A stretch of 64,000 nucleotides of DNA from Brevundimonas basaltis (GCF_014202075.1 NZ_JACHFZ010000001.1:682001-746000); one strand, 5' to 3'. Counted from the first letter of the stretch, positions 46,486 through 56,109 are shown. The notes: generated by a model from the sequence alone, not told the origin. A program made the numbers and translations.

Positions 46486-46641
46486 CCGTTTTTGGCAATG
46501 GCCAAGCTCAACCTGCCCATGGACGGGGCGCCTTCGGCCTTGCATTCGCCTCAAATTCGAGAAACTTGAGGCAGGCTGGCCCGGTCCCTGTTAGAGGATC
46601 GCCGGCGTCTCTGCGTGTCGTCCACAGGGGTTCTTTTCCGA

Positions 46642-49600
46642 ATGCGTATTATGCTCGCGACCGCGGTGGCGATCGCTCCCTTGATGGCGGCCTCGGGCGC
46701 CATGGCCGAGATCGTCATCTCGACGACCCGCACCACGCCGATCACCACGGCGAATGCGACCGGCAGCGGTCCTGACAGCATTCGGCTCGGTACGGGAGGC
46801 TCGATCGTCCTGAACAGCGGCGTCGGCGTCACGGTTAACTCTAGCCACAACTTCACGATGGATGGTGGTTCGATCACCATCGCCAATGCCCCGGCCGGAG
46901 CCACGGGCGTCCTGATCGAGGGCGGGAACACCTCTGACATCAGCATCGCGGGCTCGATCAGCCTGGGCGAAGACACCCCGACCGATCGGGAGCGAGACAC
47001 GGACAAGGACGGCGATATCGACGGTCCGTTCGCGAACGGCTCGGATCGCTATGGGGTTCGGCTCGCCGGCGCCGCGCCCCTGACCGGCAAAATCACCGTG
47101 GCTTCAGGCGCGCAGATCGCCGTCAAGGGCAACAACTCCTACGGCATCCTGCTCGAGGCCCCGCTGAACGGCGGTTTCGACATGTTTGGTTCGGTTCAGG
47201 TCACGGGCGCCAACAGTTTCGGGGTCAGCGTCAACGGAGACATCAGCGGTGATCTTCGGACGGGCGGCAGCATATCAGCCGTCGGCCCGGGCTCGACCGC
47301 GTTTGCCGTAGCCGGCGACGTCGGCGGTGCCCTGGTCATCCACTCCAATATCTCTTCGTCGGGCTACCGCTATACGACCCGGCCGCCCGAGCGGCCCGCC
47401 GGGTTCACCGAGACCGCACAAAACAATCAGGATCTGCTGTTCCTCGACGAACTGGACGCGGAAGACCTTCAGCAGGGCGGGCCGGCTGTCTCCATCCGGG
47501 GCAACGTGGCCCGCGGCGTCGTGTTCGATCGCGGGCCAAGCTACGGGGCGGGCGGCCTTGAAGGCGACGACGATGGCGACGGCATCAAGAACGGCGACGA
47601 GGATGACGACGGCGACGGAATCCCGAACCGGACCGACACCGATCGCGATGGAGACGGCCTTCTCGATTCCACCGAAGCAACCGCCGCTATCAATGCCTAC
47701 GGTTCGGCGCCGGCCGTGGAGGTTGGCTCCGCTTCCCAATCGATCGTGCTCGGAAACGTCGGCACGGGCGATGCGGCCTTCGGCTTCATCAACCGCGGCA
47801 GCATCACGGCCCAAGGCGTGTACGGCAAGATGACCGTGGGCGGCGTGGCGTACGACGGCGTCGCCGCCAATTCCGTAGTAATCGGGGGCAATGCGGGCCA
47901 GACCGTCGACCTCTCGGGCGGCTTCCGCAATGACGGCACGATCGTGTCTCTGTCGTTCGATGCTGATTCCACCGCCATCCGTTTCGGTGAAGGCGCCATC
48001 GCCCCGGCCGTGATCAACACCAACGCCATCACCGCGGGTTCAAACAGCACGATCGCCGCTTCGACCACCGGGATCCGCATCGACGCGGGAGCGGTGGTCA
48101 ACAGCCTTACAAACAGCGGCAACATTCTGGCCACCACAGGCGGCGGCACGGCGAACACCTTCGGAATCCACGATCTCAGCGGGACCCTGACGGCGATCAC
48201 GAACTACCGTTCGATCCAGGCCACGATCAACGCCAACGCCGACAACGACCCGATCACCGGCTCGGCCACGGCCATCGATGTCAGCGCCAACACCACGGGC
48301 GTGACCATCATCCAGGACGGCATCACCGCTACCCCGACTGACGTCAACCCGGACACGGACGGCGACGGCGTTCCCGACAACAACGAACCGAACATGTTCG
48401 GCGCGATCAGACTGGGAAGCGGCGCCGACACGCTGGACGTTCGTAACGGCCTGATCATCGGCGACATCAGCTTCGGCGACGGCGCGGACTCCCTGCTGAT
48501 CAGCGGCGGGGCGCTGGTGCGCGGCGCCCTGTCCGACACCGACGGATTGCTCGACATCGACGTATCGAAAGGCACGCTTGAGGGCCGTCATACGAATGCG
48601 CTGAACCTCACCAACCTCAACGTCGGCGCCGATGGCACCCTCGTGGTGACGCTGGACCCGACAAACAACGCCGCCGGAACCTTCAACGTCTCCGGGACCG
48701 CCACGCTCGCCAACGGCGCCGGTCTGGGCGTTCGCTTCAACTCCCTGCTGACGGCTCCCGACCGCTTCACCCTGATCGACGCGGCGACGCTGAACTACGG
48801 CGACATCGATCTGAGCTCGATCGAGCCGAACTCACCCTACCTGTATGTGGTCGACGTGGGCGCCAACCTTCCCGCTGGCCAGGTGTTCGCCGACGTGCGC
48901 CGCCGAACGGCCGATGAGGCGAACCTGATCGCGGTCGAAGCCCAGATGTTCGACGCCTTCTACGGCGCGCTGGGCGGGGCCAACGCTGGCCTGGTGCGTG
49001 ACGCCTTCCTCGGCCAGACCAACCGCGACGACTTCGTAAACCTCTACGAGCAGTTGCTGCCCGACCACTCCGGCGGACCGCTGCTGTCGCTGGCTTCGGG
49101 CGTCGACGCCGTCACCCGCGCCCTGACCGGCCGCAACGCCTCGGCCGCGCCGGGTGAGACCAGCGCCTGGGTGCAGGAGATCAATTTCTACGCCGACAAG
49201 GACAAGACCGACTCTTACGGCTTCCGTTCGGAAGGCTTCGGGGTCGCGGGGGGCATCGAGCGCGGCTCCGGCCTCGGCGCCGTCGGCCTCAGCCTCGCCT
49301 TCACCTCGTCGGATCTTGAGGATCCCGAAGCCGAGGCGGAGGAAGTCCTGTCCGCCAGCCTGCTGGAGCTCGGCCTCTACTGGCGGGCACAGGGCCAGTA
49401 TTGGACGACCTGGGCGCGGGCCGCGGCGGGCTATGCCTCGTTCTCGTCCGAGCGCCGCTTCGTCGGCGCCGGCCTGAACCTGTCCAACGAATCCGACTGG
49501 AACGGCTTCACCCTGGCCGCCGCCGGCGGCGTGTCCTATGAGCGCAACTACGGCCGGTTCTGGATCCGGCCCGAAGCCTACGCCGAATTCTTCTCGCTCA

Positions 49601-49980
49601 GCGAGGACGGCCACGTCGAGGAAGGCGGGGGCGACGGATTCGATCTCGAGATCGATGATCGCGACGGCCACATGTTCTCCGCCACGGCCGCCATCAATAT
49701 CGGCATGAAGATGGGCGACAACGACTGGCTGCGTCCGGAAGTGCGGCTCGGCTGGCGACAGAACATATCGGTGGATCCGGGCGACACCATCGCCCGTTTC
49801 CGCTCCGGCGGCGGTGACTTCACCCTCGCTCCCGACACCATTGAGGGCGGCGGACCGATCGTCGGCTTCCGCCTCAATGTCGGCAATGAGCTGGGCATGC
49901 TGTCGGTCAGCGCCGATGCCGAGATGATCGAAAACTATGTGCGCTACATGCTGTTCCTGCGGGCCAGCTTCCGGTTCTAG
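46642..49980 (+). CDS. Autotransporter with thrombospondin-type-3-like Ca2+ repeats
   Basis: A type V secretion protein of 1112 residues. The signal peptide is MRIMLATAVAIAPLMAASGAMA. The passenger is a beta-helix rich in short Gly/Ala/Asn/Thr strands. Three acidic Ca-binding-like stretches interrupt it: DTDKDGDIDG (about 113-122), DDDGDGIKNGDEDDDGDGIPNRTDTDRDGDGLLDS (about 311-345, listed as DDDGDGIKNG and DDDGDGIP), and DTDGDGVPDN near 571. The last ~270 residues form the beta-barrel domain (SAWVQEINFYADKD to FLRASFRF, ending in the outer-membrane aromatic F). It has its own promoter region of 199 bp. Confidence 0.93.
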   Translation: MRIMLATAVAIAPLMAASGAMAEIVISTTRTTPITTANATGSGPDSIRLGTGGSIVLNSGVGVTVNSSHNFTMDGGSITIANAPAGATGVLIEGGNTSDISIAGSISLGEDTPTDRERDTDKDGDIDGPFANGSDRYGVRLAGAAPLTGKITVASGAQIAVKGNNSYGILLEAPLNGGFDMFGSVQVTGANSFGVSVNGDISGDLRTGGSISAVGPGSTAFAVAGDVGGALVIHSNISSSGYRYTTRPPERPAGFTETAQNNQDLLFLDELDAEDLQQGGPAVSIRGNVARGVVFDRGPSYGAGGLEGDDDGDGIKNGDEDDDGDGIPNRTDTDRDGDGLLDSTEATAAINAYGSAPAVEVGSASQSIVLGNVGTGDAAFGFINRGSITAQGVYGKMTVGGVAYDGVAANSVVIGGNAGQTVDLSGGFRNDGTIVSLSFDADSTAIRFGEGAIAPAVINTNAITAGSNSTIAASTTGIRIDAGAVVNSLTNSGNILATTGGGTANTFGIHDLSGTLTAITNYRSIQATINANADNDPITGSATAIDVSANTTGVTIIQDGITATPTDVNPDTDGDGVPDNNEPNMFGAIRLGSGADTLDVRNGLIIGDISFGDGADSLLISGGALVRGALSDTDGLLDIDVSKGTLEGRHTNALNLTNLNVGADGTLVVTLDPTNNAAGTFNVSGTATLANGAGLGVRFNSLLTAPDRFTLIDAATLNYGDIDLSSIEPNSPYLYVVDVGANLPAGQVFADVRRRTADEANLIAVEAQMFDAFYGALGGANAGLVRDAFLGQTNRDDFVNLYEQLLPDHSGGPLLSLASGVDAVTRALTGRNASAAPGETSAWVQEINFYADKDKTDSYGFRSEGFGVAGGIERGSGLGAVGLSLAFTSSDLEDPEAEAEEVLSASLLELGLYWRAQGQYWTTWARAAAGYASFSSERRFVGAGLNLSNESDWNGFTLAAAGGVSYERNYGRFWIRPEAYAEFFSLSEDGHVEEGGGDGFDLEIDDRDGHMFSATAAINIGMKMGDNDWLRPEVRLGWRQNISVDPGDTIARFRSGGGDFTLAPDTIEGGGPIVGFRLNVGNELGMLSVSADAEMIENYVRYMLFLRASFRF

Positions 49981-50037
49981 GTCGATTTCATCAAGCAGCG
50001 AGCCGCCGGGCGGCAAGCGGTAGGGCAGGAAAAGATC

Positions 50038-50114
50038 GGGCGGCTAGCTCAGCTGGTCAGAGCACCTCGTTTACACCGAGGGGGTCGGGGGTTCGAACCC
50101 CTCGCCGCCCACCA
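50038..50114 (+). tRNA. tRNA-Val (TAC)
   Basis: The acceptor stem GGGCGGC pairs with GCCGCCC, followed by A and an encoded CCA. The anticodon stem CCTCG/CGAGG encloses TTTACAC, giving TAC after T33. The D-arm (GCTCAGCTGGTCAGAGC) and T-arm (GGGTTCGAACCCC) are complete. Length 77 nt. Confidence 0.97.
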
Positions 50115-50177
50115 TCCTTCCGTGGTCAGGGGCCGTTCACCATTCCTGCCTAAGGATGCGGCAGCAGGAGATTTTCG

Positions 50178-50450
50178 ATGCGCGCCAGGATCACACGCAC
50201 CTCGGCCCTGGCCGCTGTTCTCGGCGCGGCCCTGATGCTGCAGGGATGCCTCGTCGGCGCCGTGGTCGGCACGGGGGCCGCGATCGTCGGCGGCGCGGCC
50301 AAGGTCACCGGGGCCGTTGTCGGCGCGGGCGTCGACGCCGTGACGACCTCGGACGAGGAAACGAAGGCCAAACGCGAGCGCGAGCAGCGGGCTTACGAGC
50401 GCGAGCAGCGCCGCTGCGAACAGCGTCAACGCCAGGGCCGCGACTGCTAG
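50178..50450 (+). CDS. Small glycine-rich lipoprotein
   Basis: A 90-residue protein. The signal ends at a lipobox ALMLQGC, Cys24. The mature start is a Gly/Ala/Val-rich stretch (LVGAVVGTGAAIVGGAAKVTGAVVGAG, cut here after VVGTGAAIVGG) that may associate with membranes. The rest is a strongly charged helix (KAKREREQRAYEREQRRCEQRQRQ). Such lipoproteins are common in Caulobacterales; no function is known. It sits between tRNA-Val and a convergent acetyltransferase gene with which it overlaps by 4 bp. Confidence 0.7.
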   Translation: MRARITRTSALAAVLGAALMLQGCLVGAVVGTGAAIVGGAAKVTGAVVGAGVDAVTTSDEETKAKREREQRAYEREQRRCEQRQRQGRDC

Positions 50451-50917
50451 ATCGGCTTCTCGACCGCCCAGTTATGGATCGGCACGCCGGCGACCTCGAA
50501 ATCGCGGCGAGCGACGACGGAAAAGCCCAGCCGTTCGAACACCGGCCGCGCCGTCTCGCTGGCTTCGGCGTACAGCCGCGCCGCGCCTGAGACCGGCGCC
50601 AGGGCTTCGGCCGTTTCGAGCAGGGTTCGGGCGACGCCCTGACCCGTCGCCGACGGCGCCACGTAGAGCAGATCGATGTGGCCGTCGGGCTCGATGTCGA
50701 TGAAGCCGGCGACGTCTGCGTTCGACTCCGCGACCAGCCGCGACCGCCCGTCCTGCATCCGCGCGGTCAGGGCTTCCGGCGAGGGAGTCAGGGACGCCCA
50801 CGCCTCGATCTGGGCCGGGGTGTAATCCCGCGCGCCGAGGCGCCGCACCGAGGCTTCATACAAGGCCGACAGCGCCCCGGAGTCGGAGGGCCGCCACGGG
50901 CGGATCGACAACATCAA
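50447..50917 (-). CDS. GNAT family acetyltransferase
   Basis: A 156-residue GNAT acetyltransferase: SIRPWRPSDSGALSALYEAS at the start, FIDIEPDGHIDLLYVAPSATGQGVARTLLE with the acetyl-CoA loop, and ARPVFERLGFSVVARRDFEVAGV. It resembles the YafP-type subgroup. The acceptor is unknown. It converges with the lipoprotein gene at 50178 (4 bp overlap). Confidence 0.85.
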   Translation of the reverse strand: MMLSIRPWRPSDSGALSALYEASVRRLGARDYTPAQIEAWASLTPSPEALTARMQDGRSRLVAESNADVAGFIDIEPDGHIDLLYVAPSATGQGVARTLLETAEALAPVSGAARLYAEASETARPVFERLGFSVVARRDFEVAGVPIHNWAVEKPI

Positions 50918-50993
50918 CTTTCAGACTCCGTCAGTCGGACGGGTCGAGTTGACCGCGAATTTGTGGCTGAAAACGTCGCGAACTGGTCGGCTG

Positions 50994-51359
50994 TCACAGC
51001 GTCAGCACGCAGCGCTCGTGGATGGTCGGGCGCGCCACGGCGATGCGGCTGAGGCTTGGCCATTCGGGCTTCAGCCGGTTGGCGAACCACAGGCAGAGAT
51101 GCTCCAGCGTCGGCAGCTCCAGCCCCGGCTTTTCATTCAGCAGGCCATGATCCAGCTCTTCGGCCGCCGCCTTCAGGGCGCGGTCCAGCGCGCCGAGATC
51201 CGCGATCCAGCCGTGACCGTCCAGCGCCTCGCCGCGCACCGTCGCCTCGACCGAAAAGGAATGGCCGTGCATGCGGCGATACGGACTTCCGTCCGGCTCG
51301 TTGGGAAAATGGTGAGCCGCGTCGAATGTGGCCGCCTTGGTGATCTCGAAAACGCTCAT
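50994..51359 (-). CDS. queD: QueD-like 6-carboxytetrahydropterin synthase
   Basis: Converts dihydroneopterin triphosphate to 6-carboxytetrahydropterin, the second step of queuosine synthesis. The 121-residue protein keeps the zinc histidines, FDAAHHF and MHGHSF, and the helical ELDHGLLNE. The catalytic Cys that precedes H-G-H in E. coli QueD (in GHKCGRLHGH) is a Tyr here (PYRRMHGH), and the catalytic Glu near the end (V-K-E-T) is replaced by Pro (A-R-P-T). It overlaps queE by four bases (ATGA). Either the chemistry uses other residues or this is a variant subfamily. Confidence 0.85.
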   Translation of the reverse strand: MSVFEITKAATFDAAHHFPNEPDGSPYRRMHGHSFSVEATVRGEALDGHGWIADLGALDRALKAAAEELDHGLLNEKPGLELPTLEHLCLWFANRLKPEWPSLSRIAVARPTIHERCVLTL

Positions 51360-51991
51360 CTCACGCCGATGTATTTGTGGGTCTGGACGCTGAGCCGCCA
51401 TTTGGGATGGCCCAGGCAATAGTCGATGGCCGCCGCTGTATTGGCCTCACGGTCCGGGCCGTCCATGGGCTGGAGCCAGAAGCGCTCGAAATCGAGGTGC
51501 TCGAAGCGGTCCGGCATGGCGGCGGCCTGCGGATAGACCAGCTTCAGCTCCTGGCCCGAGGTCTGCACCAGCGGCGCGTCGGCCTTGGGACTGACGCAGA
51601 TCCAGTCGATCCCGTTGGCCGCCGCCAGCGTGCCGTTGGATTCGATGGCGACTTCGAAACCGCGCGCGTGCAGGGCGTCGATCAGGCCCCCGTCCAGCTG
51701 CAACAGCGGCTCCCCGCCGGTGCAGACGACCAGCTTTGGGTCCCCCGCCCTGCCCCGCCACATCGCCGCGACGTGATCGGCCAGGGCGTCGGCGGTCGCG
51801 AACTTGCCGCCGCCGTCACCGTCAGTCCCGACGAAATCGGTATCGCAAAAGGTGCAGACGGCCGCCGCGCGGTCCCGCTCCAGGCCGTTCCAGAGATTGC
51901 AGCCGGCGAAACGCAGGAACACCGCCGGCCGCCCGGCCTGACCGCCCTCGCCCTGCACCGTCAGGAAGACCTCTTTCGCGGAATATATCAT
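51356..51991 (-). CDS. queE: 7-carboxy-7-deazaguanine synthase QueE
   Basis: Radical SAM enzyme forming the deazapurine ring of queuosine. The 211-residue protein has [19 protein letters not shown] and a C-x14-C-x2-C cluster motif, starting CNLWNG and ending CTFCDTDF, the long-spaced form known from some QueE proteins rather than the usual C-x3-C-x2-[11 protein letters not shown] and ESNGTLAA complete the radical SAM site. It overlaps queC on one side and queD on the other by four bases, so the operon order is queC-queE-queD. Confidence 0.94.
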   Translation of the reverse strand: MIYSAKEVFLTVQGEGGQAGRPAVFLRFAGCNLWNGLERDRAAAVCTFCDTDFVGTDGDGGGKFATADALADHVAAMWRGRAGDPKLVVCTGGEPLLQLDGGLIDALHARGFEVAIESNGTLAAANGIDWICVSPKADAPLVQTSGQELKLVYPQAAAMPDRFEHLDFERFWLQPMDGPDREANTAAAIDYCLGHPKWRLSVQTHKYIGVR

Positions 51992-52707
51992 GGCCGCCCC
52001 GCCCATTCGCCGTACCCGGCGGCCCGCAGTTCGCAGGCCGGACAGTCGCCGCAGCCGTAGCCCCAGGCGTGGCGGTGCTCGCGGTCGCCGCGGTAGCAGG
52101 TGTGCGACGCCTCGACGATCAGTCCGACCAGCGCCTCGCCGCCCAGATCGTGCGCCAGCGCCCAGGTCTCCGCCTTGGTCAGGGCCATCAGCGGCGTCTC
52201 GATGACCACCGGCTGGTCGAGCCCGAGGCCGAGCGCCCTCTCCATCGCGTCGATCGTCTCGCGGCGGCAATCGGGATAGCCGGAAGAGTCGGTCTCGCAC
52301 ATGCCCCCGACCAGCACGCCAAGACCCCTTCGATCCGCCAGGGCGGCGGCGCAGGTCAGAAAGACGAGATTTCGGCCCGGCACGAAGGTCGTCGGCAGGC
52401 CCCGCGCGTCCATCTCGATCGCCCTGTCGGCGGTCAGGGCGCTGTCGGCGATGCGGCCATATCCGGTCAGGTCGACGACATGATCCGGCCCCAGCCGGTC
52501 CGCCAACCCCGGCAACACCTCGGCCAGGCCGTCGCGCACGTCCAGCCTCGCCTGCATCTCGACCGCATGGCGCTGGCCGTAGTCAAAGCCAACCGTCTCG
52601 ACCCGCTCGAAGCGTGCGAGCGCCCACGCCAGACATGTGGCGCTGTCCTGACCTCCGGAGAACAGGACGAGGGCGGAGTTCGCGGGCTTTTCCACTGAAT
52701 CGGACAT
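51988..52707 (-). CDS. queC: 7-cyano-7-deazaguanine synthase QueC
   Basis: Uses ATP and ammonia to convert 7-carboxy-7-deazaguanine to preQ0. The 239-residue protein has the PP-loop [16 protein letters not shown], the conserved [10 protein letters not shown], and the zinc motif [22 protein letters not shown] ending the protein. It heads the queCED operon; the promoter must be in the 182-bp spacer to the divergent kinase gene. Just upstream of the start, at 52722-52735, lies a perfect 14-bp palindrome CGGCCGATCGGCCG. Confidence 0.95.
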   Translation of the reverse strand: MSDSVEKPANSALVLFSGGQDSATCLAWALARFERVETVGFDYGQRHAVEMQARLDVRDGLAEVLPGLADRLGPDHVVDLTGYGRIADSALTADRAIEMDARGLPTTFVPGRNLVFLTCAAALADRRGLGVLVGGMCETDSSGYPDCRRETIDAMERALGLGLDQPVVIETPLMALTKAETWALAHDLGGEALVGLIVEASHTCYRGDREHRHAWGYGCGDCPACELRAAGYGEWAGRP

Positions 52708-52889
52708 GGCGAATCTGCGGTCGGCCGATCGGCCGCGCGCATGGACAGGGAGGGATGAGCCGTTCCAGGACGGGCGCGCCTTCTACACCAGCCCGGCGAG
52801 GCGTGCAAAAGCGACCGGATTGCGGCCTTAACCCTTCCGCAAATGGTTCTCGGCAATGTCCATCGGTCGCAGTGGAGTGCCGGTGAGTA

Positions 52890-54527
52890 ATGCCGACCAT
52901 TGAAAGTCTCACCGAGCGCGCCGAGGCGGTGTCGCCTCAGACGTTGGGAAGCGAGGTCTTCGCCCGCTTCGAGAGCGAACCCGACACCCTGGTGATCGCG
53001 GTCGTCGATGGCCAATTCCCGGTCGGCCTGATCGAGCGCAATGACTTCCTGCTGAAGATCGCCTCCCCCTTTGGCCACGCCCTGTACGCCGGTCGGCCAG
53101 TCATCCACGTCATGGACTCCGAGCCCCCCATGGTCGAGGCGGGCGTCGCCATCGGCACCGTCTGCGACGCCCTGATCAAGGGCGGTCCGGGCACCTTCAT
53201 GCGGGGGTTCATCGTCACCCGCGACGGGCGCTATCATGGCATCGGCACCGTCGCCTCGATGCTGCGGGCCGTCAATGAGGATCAACGGGGCCAGAACGCC
53301 GATCTGGCTGAACAGGTGCGGCAGCTAAGCGACACCCGGAACCAGGTCCTCGAGTCGGCCCGGTCCCGCAGCCAGTTCCTGACCATCATGAGCCACGAGT
53401 TGCGCACCCCGATGAACGGCGTGCTCGCCGTGGCCGAACTGCTGCGCCGGCAACCGCTGAACGCCCAGGCCCACGCTCATGTGACTACGATCGTCGAGTC
53501 CTCCGAGACCCTGCTGCGTACCCTGCAGGACGCACTTGACCTGTCGCGGGCGGAAGCCGGTGAACTGGAACTTCGCGCGGCGCCGACGCCGCTTCGGGCC
53601 ATGATGGACGATGTTCAGGCCCAGTGGGCCCCACGCGCCTCGCAGGACAACGTCTCCCTGATGATCAGCTACGAGGGCGACACAGAGTTGGCCGCGGTCA
53701 TCGACGGCGAGCGGCTGAAGCAGGTGTTGAACAACCTGATCGGCAACGCCCTGAAGTTCGCGCGCAACGGCGTCGTCGAAGCCAGCCTGCGAGCCAGGGC
53801 CGCCGGCGACCGGATCACGCTGGAGGCGCGCATCCGCGACGACGGGCCGGGGATCGACGCGGACCGGGTGGATAGGATCTTCGAGCCCTTCGTGCAGGGA
53901 TCGGGTCACGACGGCGCGGGCCTCGGGCTGTCGATCTGCCGCCAGATCGTCGACCGCATGGGCGGACGGATCTGGGCCCGGAACAACGGCGGACAGGGCG
54001 CGACTTTCGGCTTCGACCTTGAGGTCGACCGAACGAAGGCCGAGGCCGCCCCGGCCTCGAACGTCCAGTCCCTGTCGGAACTGGAGATGACCAGCAACCC
54101 GCATATCCTGATTGTCGACGACAACGCCACCAACCGCGTCGTCGCCCAGGCCCTGTGCGAAATGTTCGGCTGCACCTCCGAAACCGCCGAGGACGGGGTC
54201 GAGGCGCTGGAAGCGGTTCAGGAGCGCCAGTTCGATCTGGTGCTGATGGATATCAAGATGCCGCGCATGGACGGGGTGCAGGCGACCCGCGCGATTCGCG
54301 CTCTCGACGGGCCCGCGGGCGCCGTGCCGATCGTGGCCCTGACCGCCAACGCCGATCCCGACGACGCCAGGAAATACCTCGCCTGCGGCATGGCCGCCGT
54401 GGTCGAAAAGCCGATCAAGCCGGAACGCCTGCGCATGGCCATGAACGCGGCGCTTGAACAGGGCGCGACGACGGCGGCGGTTGAGGAAGCGCCTGCCAAA
54501 CGTCGTCGCTCACGCTCGGCCGCCTAG
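52890..54527 (+). CDS. Hybrid sensor histidine kinase with N-terminal CBS-like region
   Basis: A 545-residue cytoplasmic hybrid kinase. Residues 1-130 resemble a degenerate CBS-pair or ligand-binding domain (VIAVVDGQFPVGLIERNDFL). HisKA has the phospho-acceptor H169 in FLTIMSHELRTPMNG; HATPase has the N-box VLNNLIGNALKF and G-boxes DDGPGIDAD and GLGLSICRQ. A C-terminal receiver (HILIVDDNATNRVVAQAL, then LMDIKMPRMDGV) has its own phospho-Asp. The basic tail KRRRSRSAA is unusual. It is possibly linked to cell-cycle or stress signalling; there is no partner nearby. Confidence 0.9.
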   Translation: MPTIESLTERAEAVSPQTLGSEVFARFESEPDTLVIAVVDGQFPVGLIERNDFLLKIASPFGHALYAGRPVIHVMDSEPPMVEAGVAIGTVCDALIKGGPGTFMRGFIVTRDGRYHGIGTVASMLRAVNEDQRGQNADLAEQVRQLSDTRNQVLESARSRSQFLTIMSHELRTPMNGVLAVAELLRRQPLNAQAHAHVTTIVESSETLLRTLQDALDLSRAEAGELELRAAPTPLRAMMDDVQAQWAPRASQDNVSLMISYEGDTELAAVIDGERLKQVLNNLIGNALKFARNGVVEASLRARAAGDRITLEARIRDDGPGIDADRVDRIFEPFVQGSGHDGAGLGLSICRQIVDRMGGRIWARNNGGQGATFGFDLEVDRTKAEAAPASNVQSLSELEMTSNPHILIVDDNATNRVVAQALCEMFGCTSETAEDGVEALEAVQERQFDLVLMDIKMPRMDGVQATRAIRALDGPAGAVPIVALTANADPDDARKYLACGMAAVVEKPIKPERLRMAMNAALEQGATTAAVEEAPAKRRRSRSAA

Positions 54528-55555
54528 CTGGCGTCGGCGAGACCCGCCTCCTCGTCCTCCTCGTCATAGCCGACCAGCCGCAGGGCCCGGGCCTTCTGCC
54601 CCTCCAGTTCGCACCAGCGCAGCAGGCCCTCCTCCCGCCCATGGGTGATCCAGACCTCCTCAGGCCGCAGTTCGGCGAAGGTGGCGGTCAGTTCGGGCCA
54701 ATCGGCATGGTCGGAGAGCACCAGCGGCAGTTCCACGCCGCGCTGCCGGGCGCGGGCGCGGACGCCCATCCAGCCCGAGGCGAAGGCCAGCACCGGATCG
54801 GCGAAGCGGCGGGCCCAGCGGTCCTGGGTCGCTGACGGTGGCGCGATCACCACCTCGCCGCCGAGCGCGTTCGGCTTCAGCCCGGTGGCTGGCTCAAGCG
54901 GGCCGAGATCGACGCCTTCGCGCTCATAGAGGCGGTTCAGCCGCTCCAGCGCGCCGTGGACGTAGATGGGCCGATCCCAGCCCGCCTCGCGCAACAGGCG
55001 GATGACCCGTTGCGCCTTGCCAAGGGCATAGGCGCCGACCAGATGGGCCCGCTCCGGAAACTGCTGCAGCGACTGGACCAGGCGGCCGATCTCCTCGGCG
55101 TCCCGCGGATGGGTGAAGACCGGCAGGCCGAAGGTCGCCTCGGAAATGAACACATCGCACGGCACGGGCTCGAACGGGGCGCAGGTGGGGTCCCGGCGGC
55201 GCTTGTAGTCGCCCGAGACCACCATGGTGACGCCCTTCCAGCGGATCACCGCCTGGGCGGACCCCAGCACGTGCCCGGCGGGGACCAGGGCGATCTCCAC
55301 GCCGTTGTGGGCGGCGGTGTCTCCGTGGCCCACAGGCTGTTCGCGTGCGGCGAAATCCGCGCCATAGCGTTCGGCCATGATGGCGAGGGTCTGCGGTGTG
55401 GCCAGCACCGCGCCGTGGCCGGCCCGGGCGTGGTCGGAATGGCCATGGGTGATCACCGCCCGGTCGACCGGCCGCACCGGGTCGACGTAGAAGTCGCCCG
55501 GCGGGCAGTAAAGGCCGGCCGGGGTCGGCCTGAGCAGGTCCTCGAAACGGATCAT
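54524..55555 (-). CDS. Ligase-associated DNA exonuclease, MBL fold
   Basis: A 343-residue metallo-beta-lactamase-fold nuclease. The motif THGHSDHARAGH supplies the zinc ligands; VSGDYKRRRDPTC, ISEATFGLPVF and LVLSDHADWPEL complete the beta-CASP-like core. In other bacteria this 'ligase-associated DNA exonuclease' is encoded with an ATP-dependent DNA ligase and an Lhr-type helicase, forming a DNA repair cassette. Those partners are not adjacent here. Its stop overlaps the hybrid kinase stop by four bases. Confidence 0.9.
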   Translation of the reverse strand: MIRFEDLLRPTPAGLYCPPGDFYVDPVRPVDRAVITHGHSDHARAGHGAVLATPQTLAIMAERYGADFAAREQPVGHGDTAAHNGVEIALVPAGHVLGSAQAVIRWKGVTMVVSGDYKRRRDPTCAPFEPVPCDVFISEATFGLPVFTHPRDAEEIGRLVQSLQQFPERAHLVGAYALGKAQRVIRLLREAGWDRPIYVHGALERLNRLYEREGVDLGPLEPATGLKPNALGGEVVIAPPSATQDRWARRFADPVLAFASGWMGVRARARQRGVELPLVLSDHADWPELTATFAELRPEEVWITHGREEGLLRWCELEGQKARALRLVGYDEEDEEAGLADAS

Positions 55556-55638
55556 GGGTCGGATATGGGCCCTCGCAGCCGACAGGGAACGCGCGAGCGG
55601 CGCTTGCGTCCCCGCCCTTGCCGGGGTGATAGCAGGGC

Positions 55639-56109
55639 ATGTCGACCTCCCCCCTCGTTTCCCTGCTGCCCCAACTGGCCTCCGGCGCGGCCCATACCCA
55701 CGCCCTGGGCTTCGAATTCGACCGGCTGGAGGGCGACCGGGTGCGCATCCGCGTACCCTGGCGCGAGGATCTGGTCGGCGATCCGAACACCGGCGTGCTG
55801 GCGGGGGGTCTGGTCACCGCCCTGCTGGATCACGTCGGCGGGCTGGCGGTGTGGATCGCGCTAGACCGGTTCGAGCCGATCGCCACCCTCGACCTGCGGG
55901 TCGACTACATGCGGGCGGCCGAGCCGCGGCGCGACCTGATCGCCGAGGCGCGCTGCTATCGTCTGACGAGGTCCATCGCCTTCGTCCGGGCCTGGGCCTT
56001 CGAGAACGAGCCGGACGACCCCGTGGCGGCGGCGCAGGCCACCTATGTGCTCAGCGCCCGCGGCGCGCGCGAGGCGGACAAGGCCCGGGCGGCGGAGACG
56101 GCCCGGTGA
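55639..56109 (+). CDS. PaaI-like acyl-CoA thioesterase
   Basis: A 156-residue hotdog-fold protein. It has the pattern G-V-L-A-G-G-L-V-T-A-L-L-D-H, containing the catalytic Asp, then ATLDLRVDYMRAA. Cleaves acyl-CoA thioesters in the family. A second hotdog protein is encoded directly after it: the GTG start of that gene overlaps this stop (GTGA). Two fused or paired hotdog genes are common where a heterodimer forms. Confidence 0.85.
   Translation: MSTSPLVSLLPQLASGAAHTHALGFEFDRLEGDRVRIRVPWREDLVGDPNTGVLAGGLVTALLDHVGGLAVWIALDRFEPIATLDLRVDYMRAAEPRRDLIAEARCYRLTRSIAFVRAWAFENEPDDPVAAAQATYVLSARGAREADKARAAETAR

Noticed and set aside
52708-52889. preQ1 riboswitch upstream of queC
   Set aside because: No pattern resembling the preQ1 aptamer classes could be recognised; the only clear structure is a simple 14-bp palindrome.
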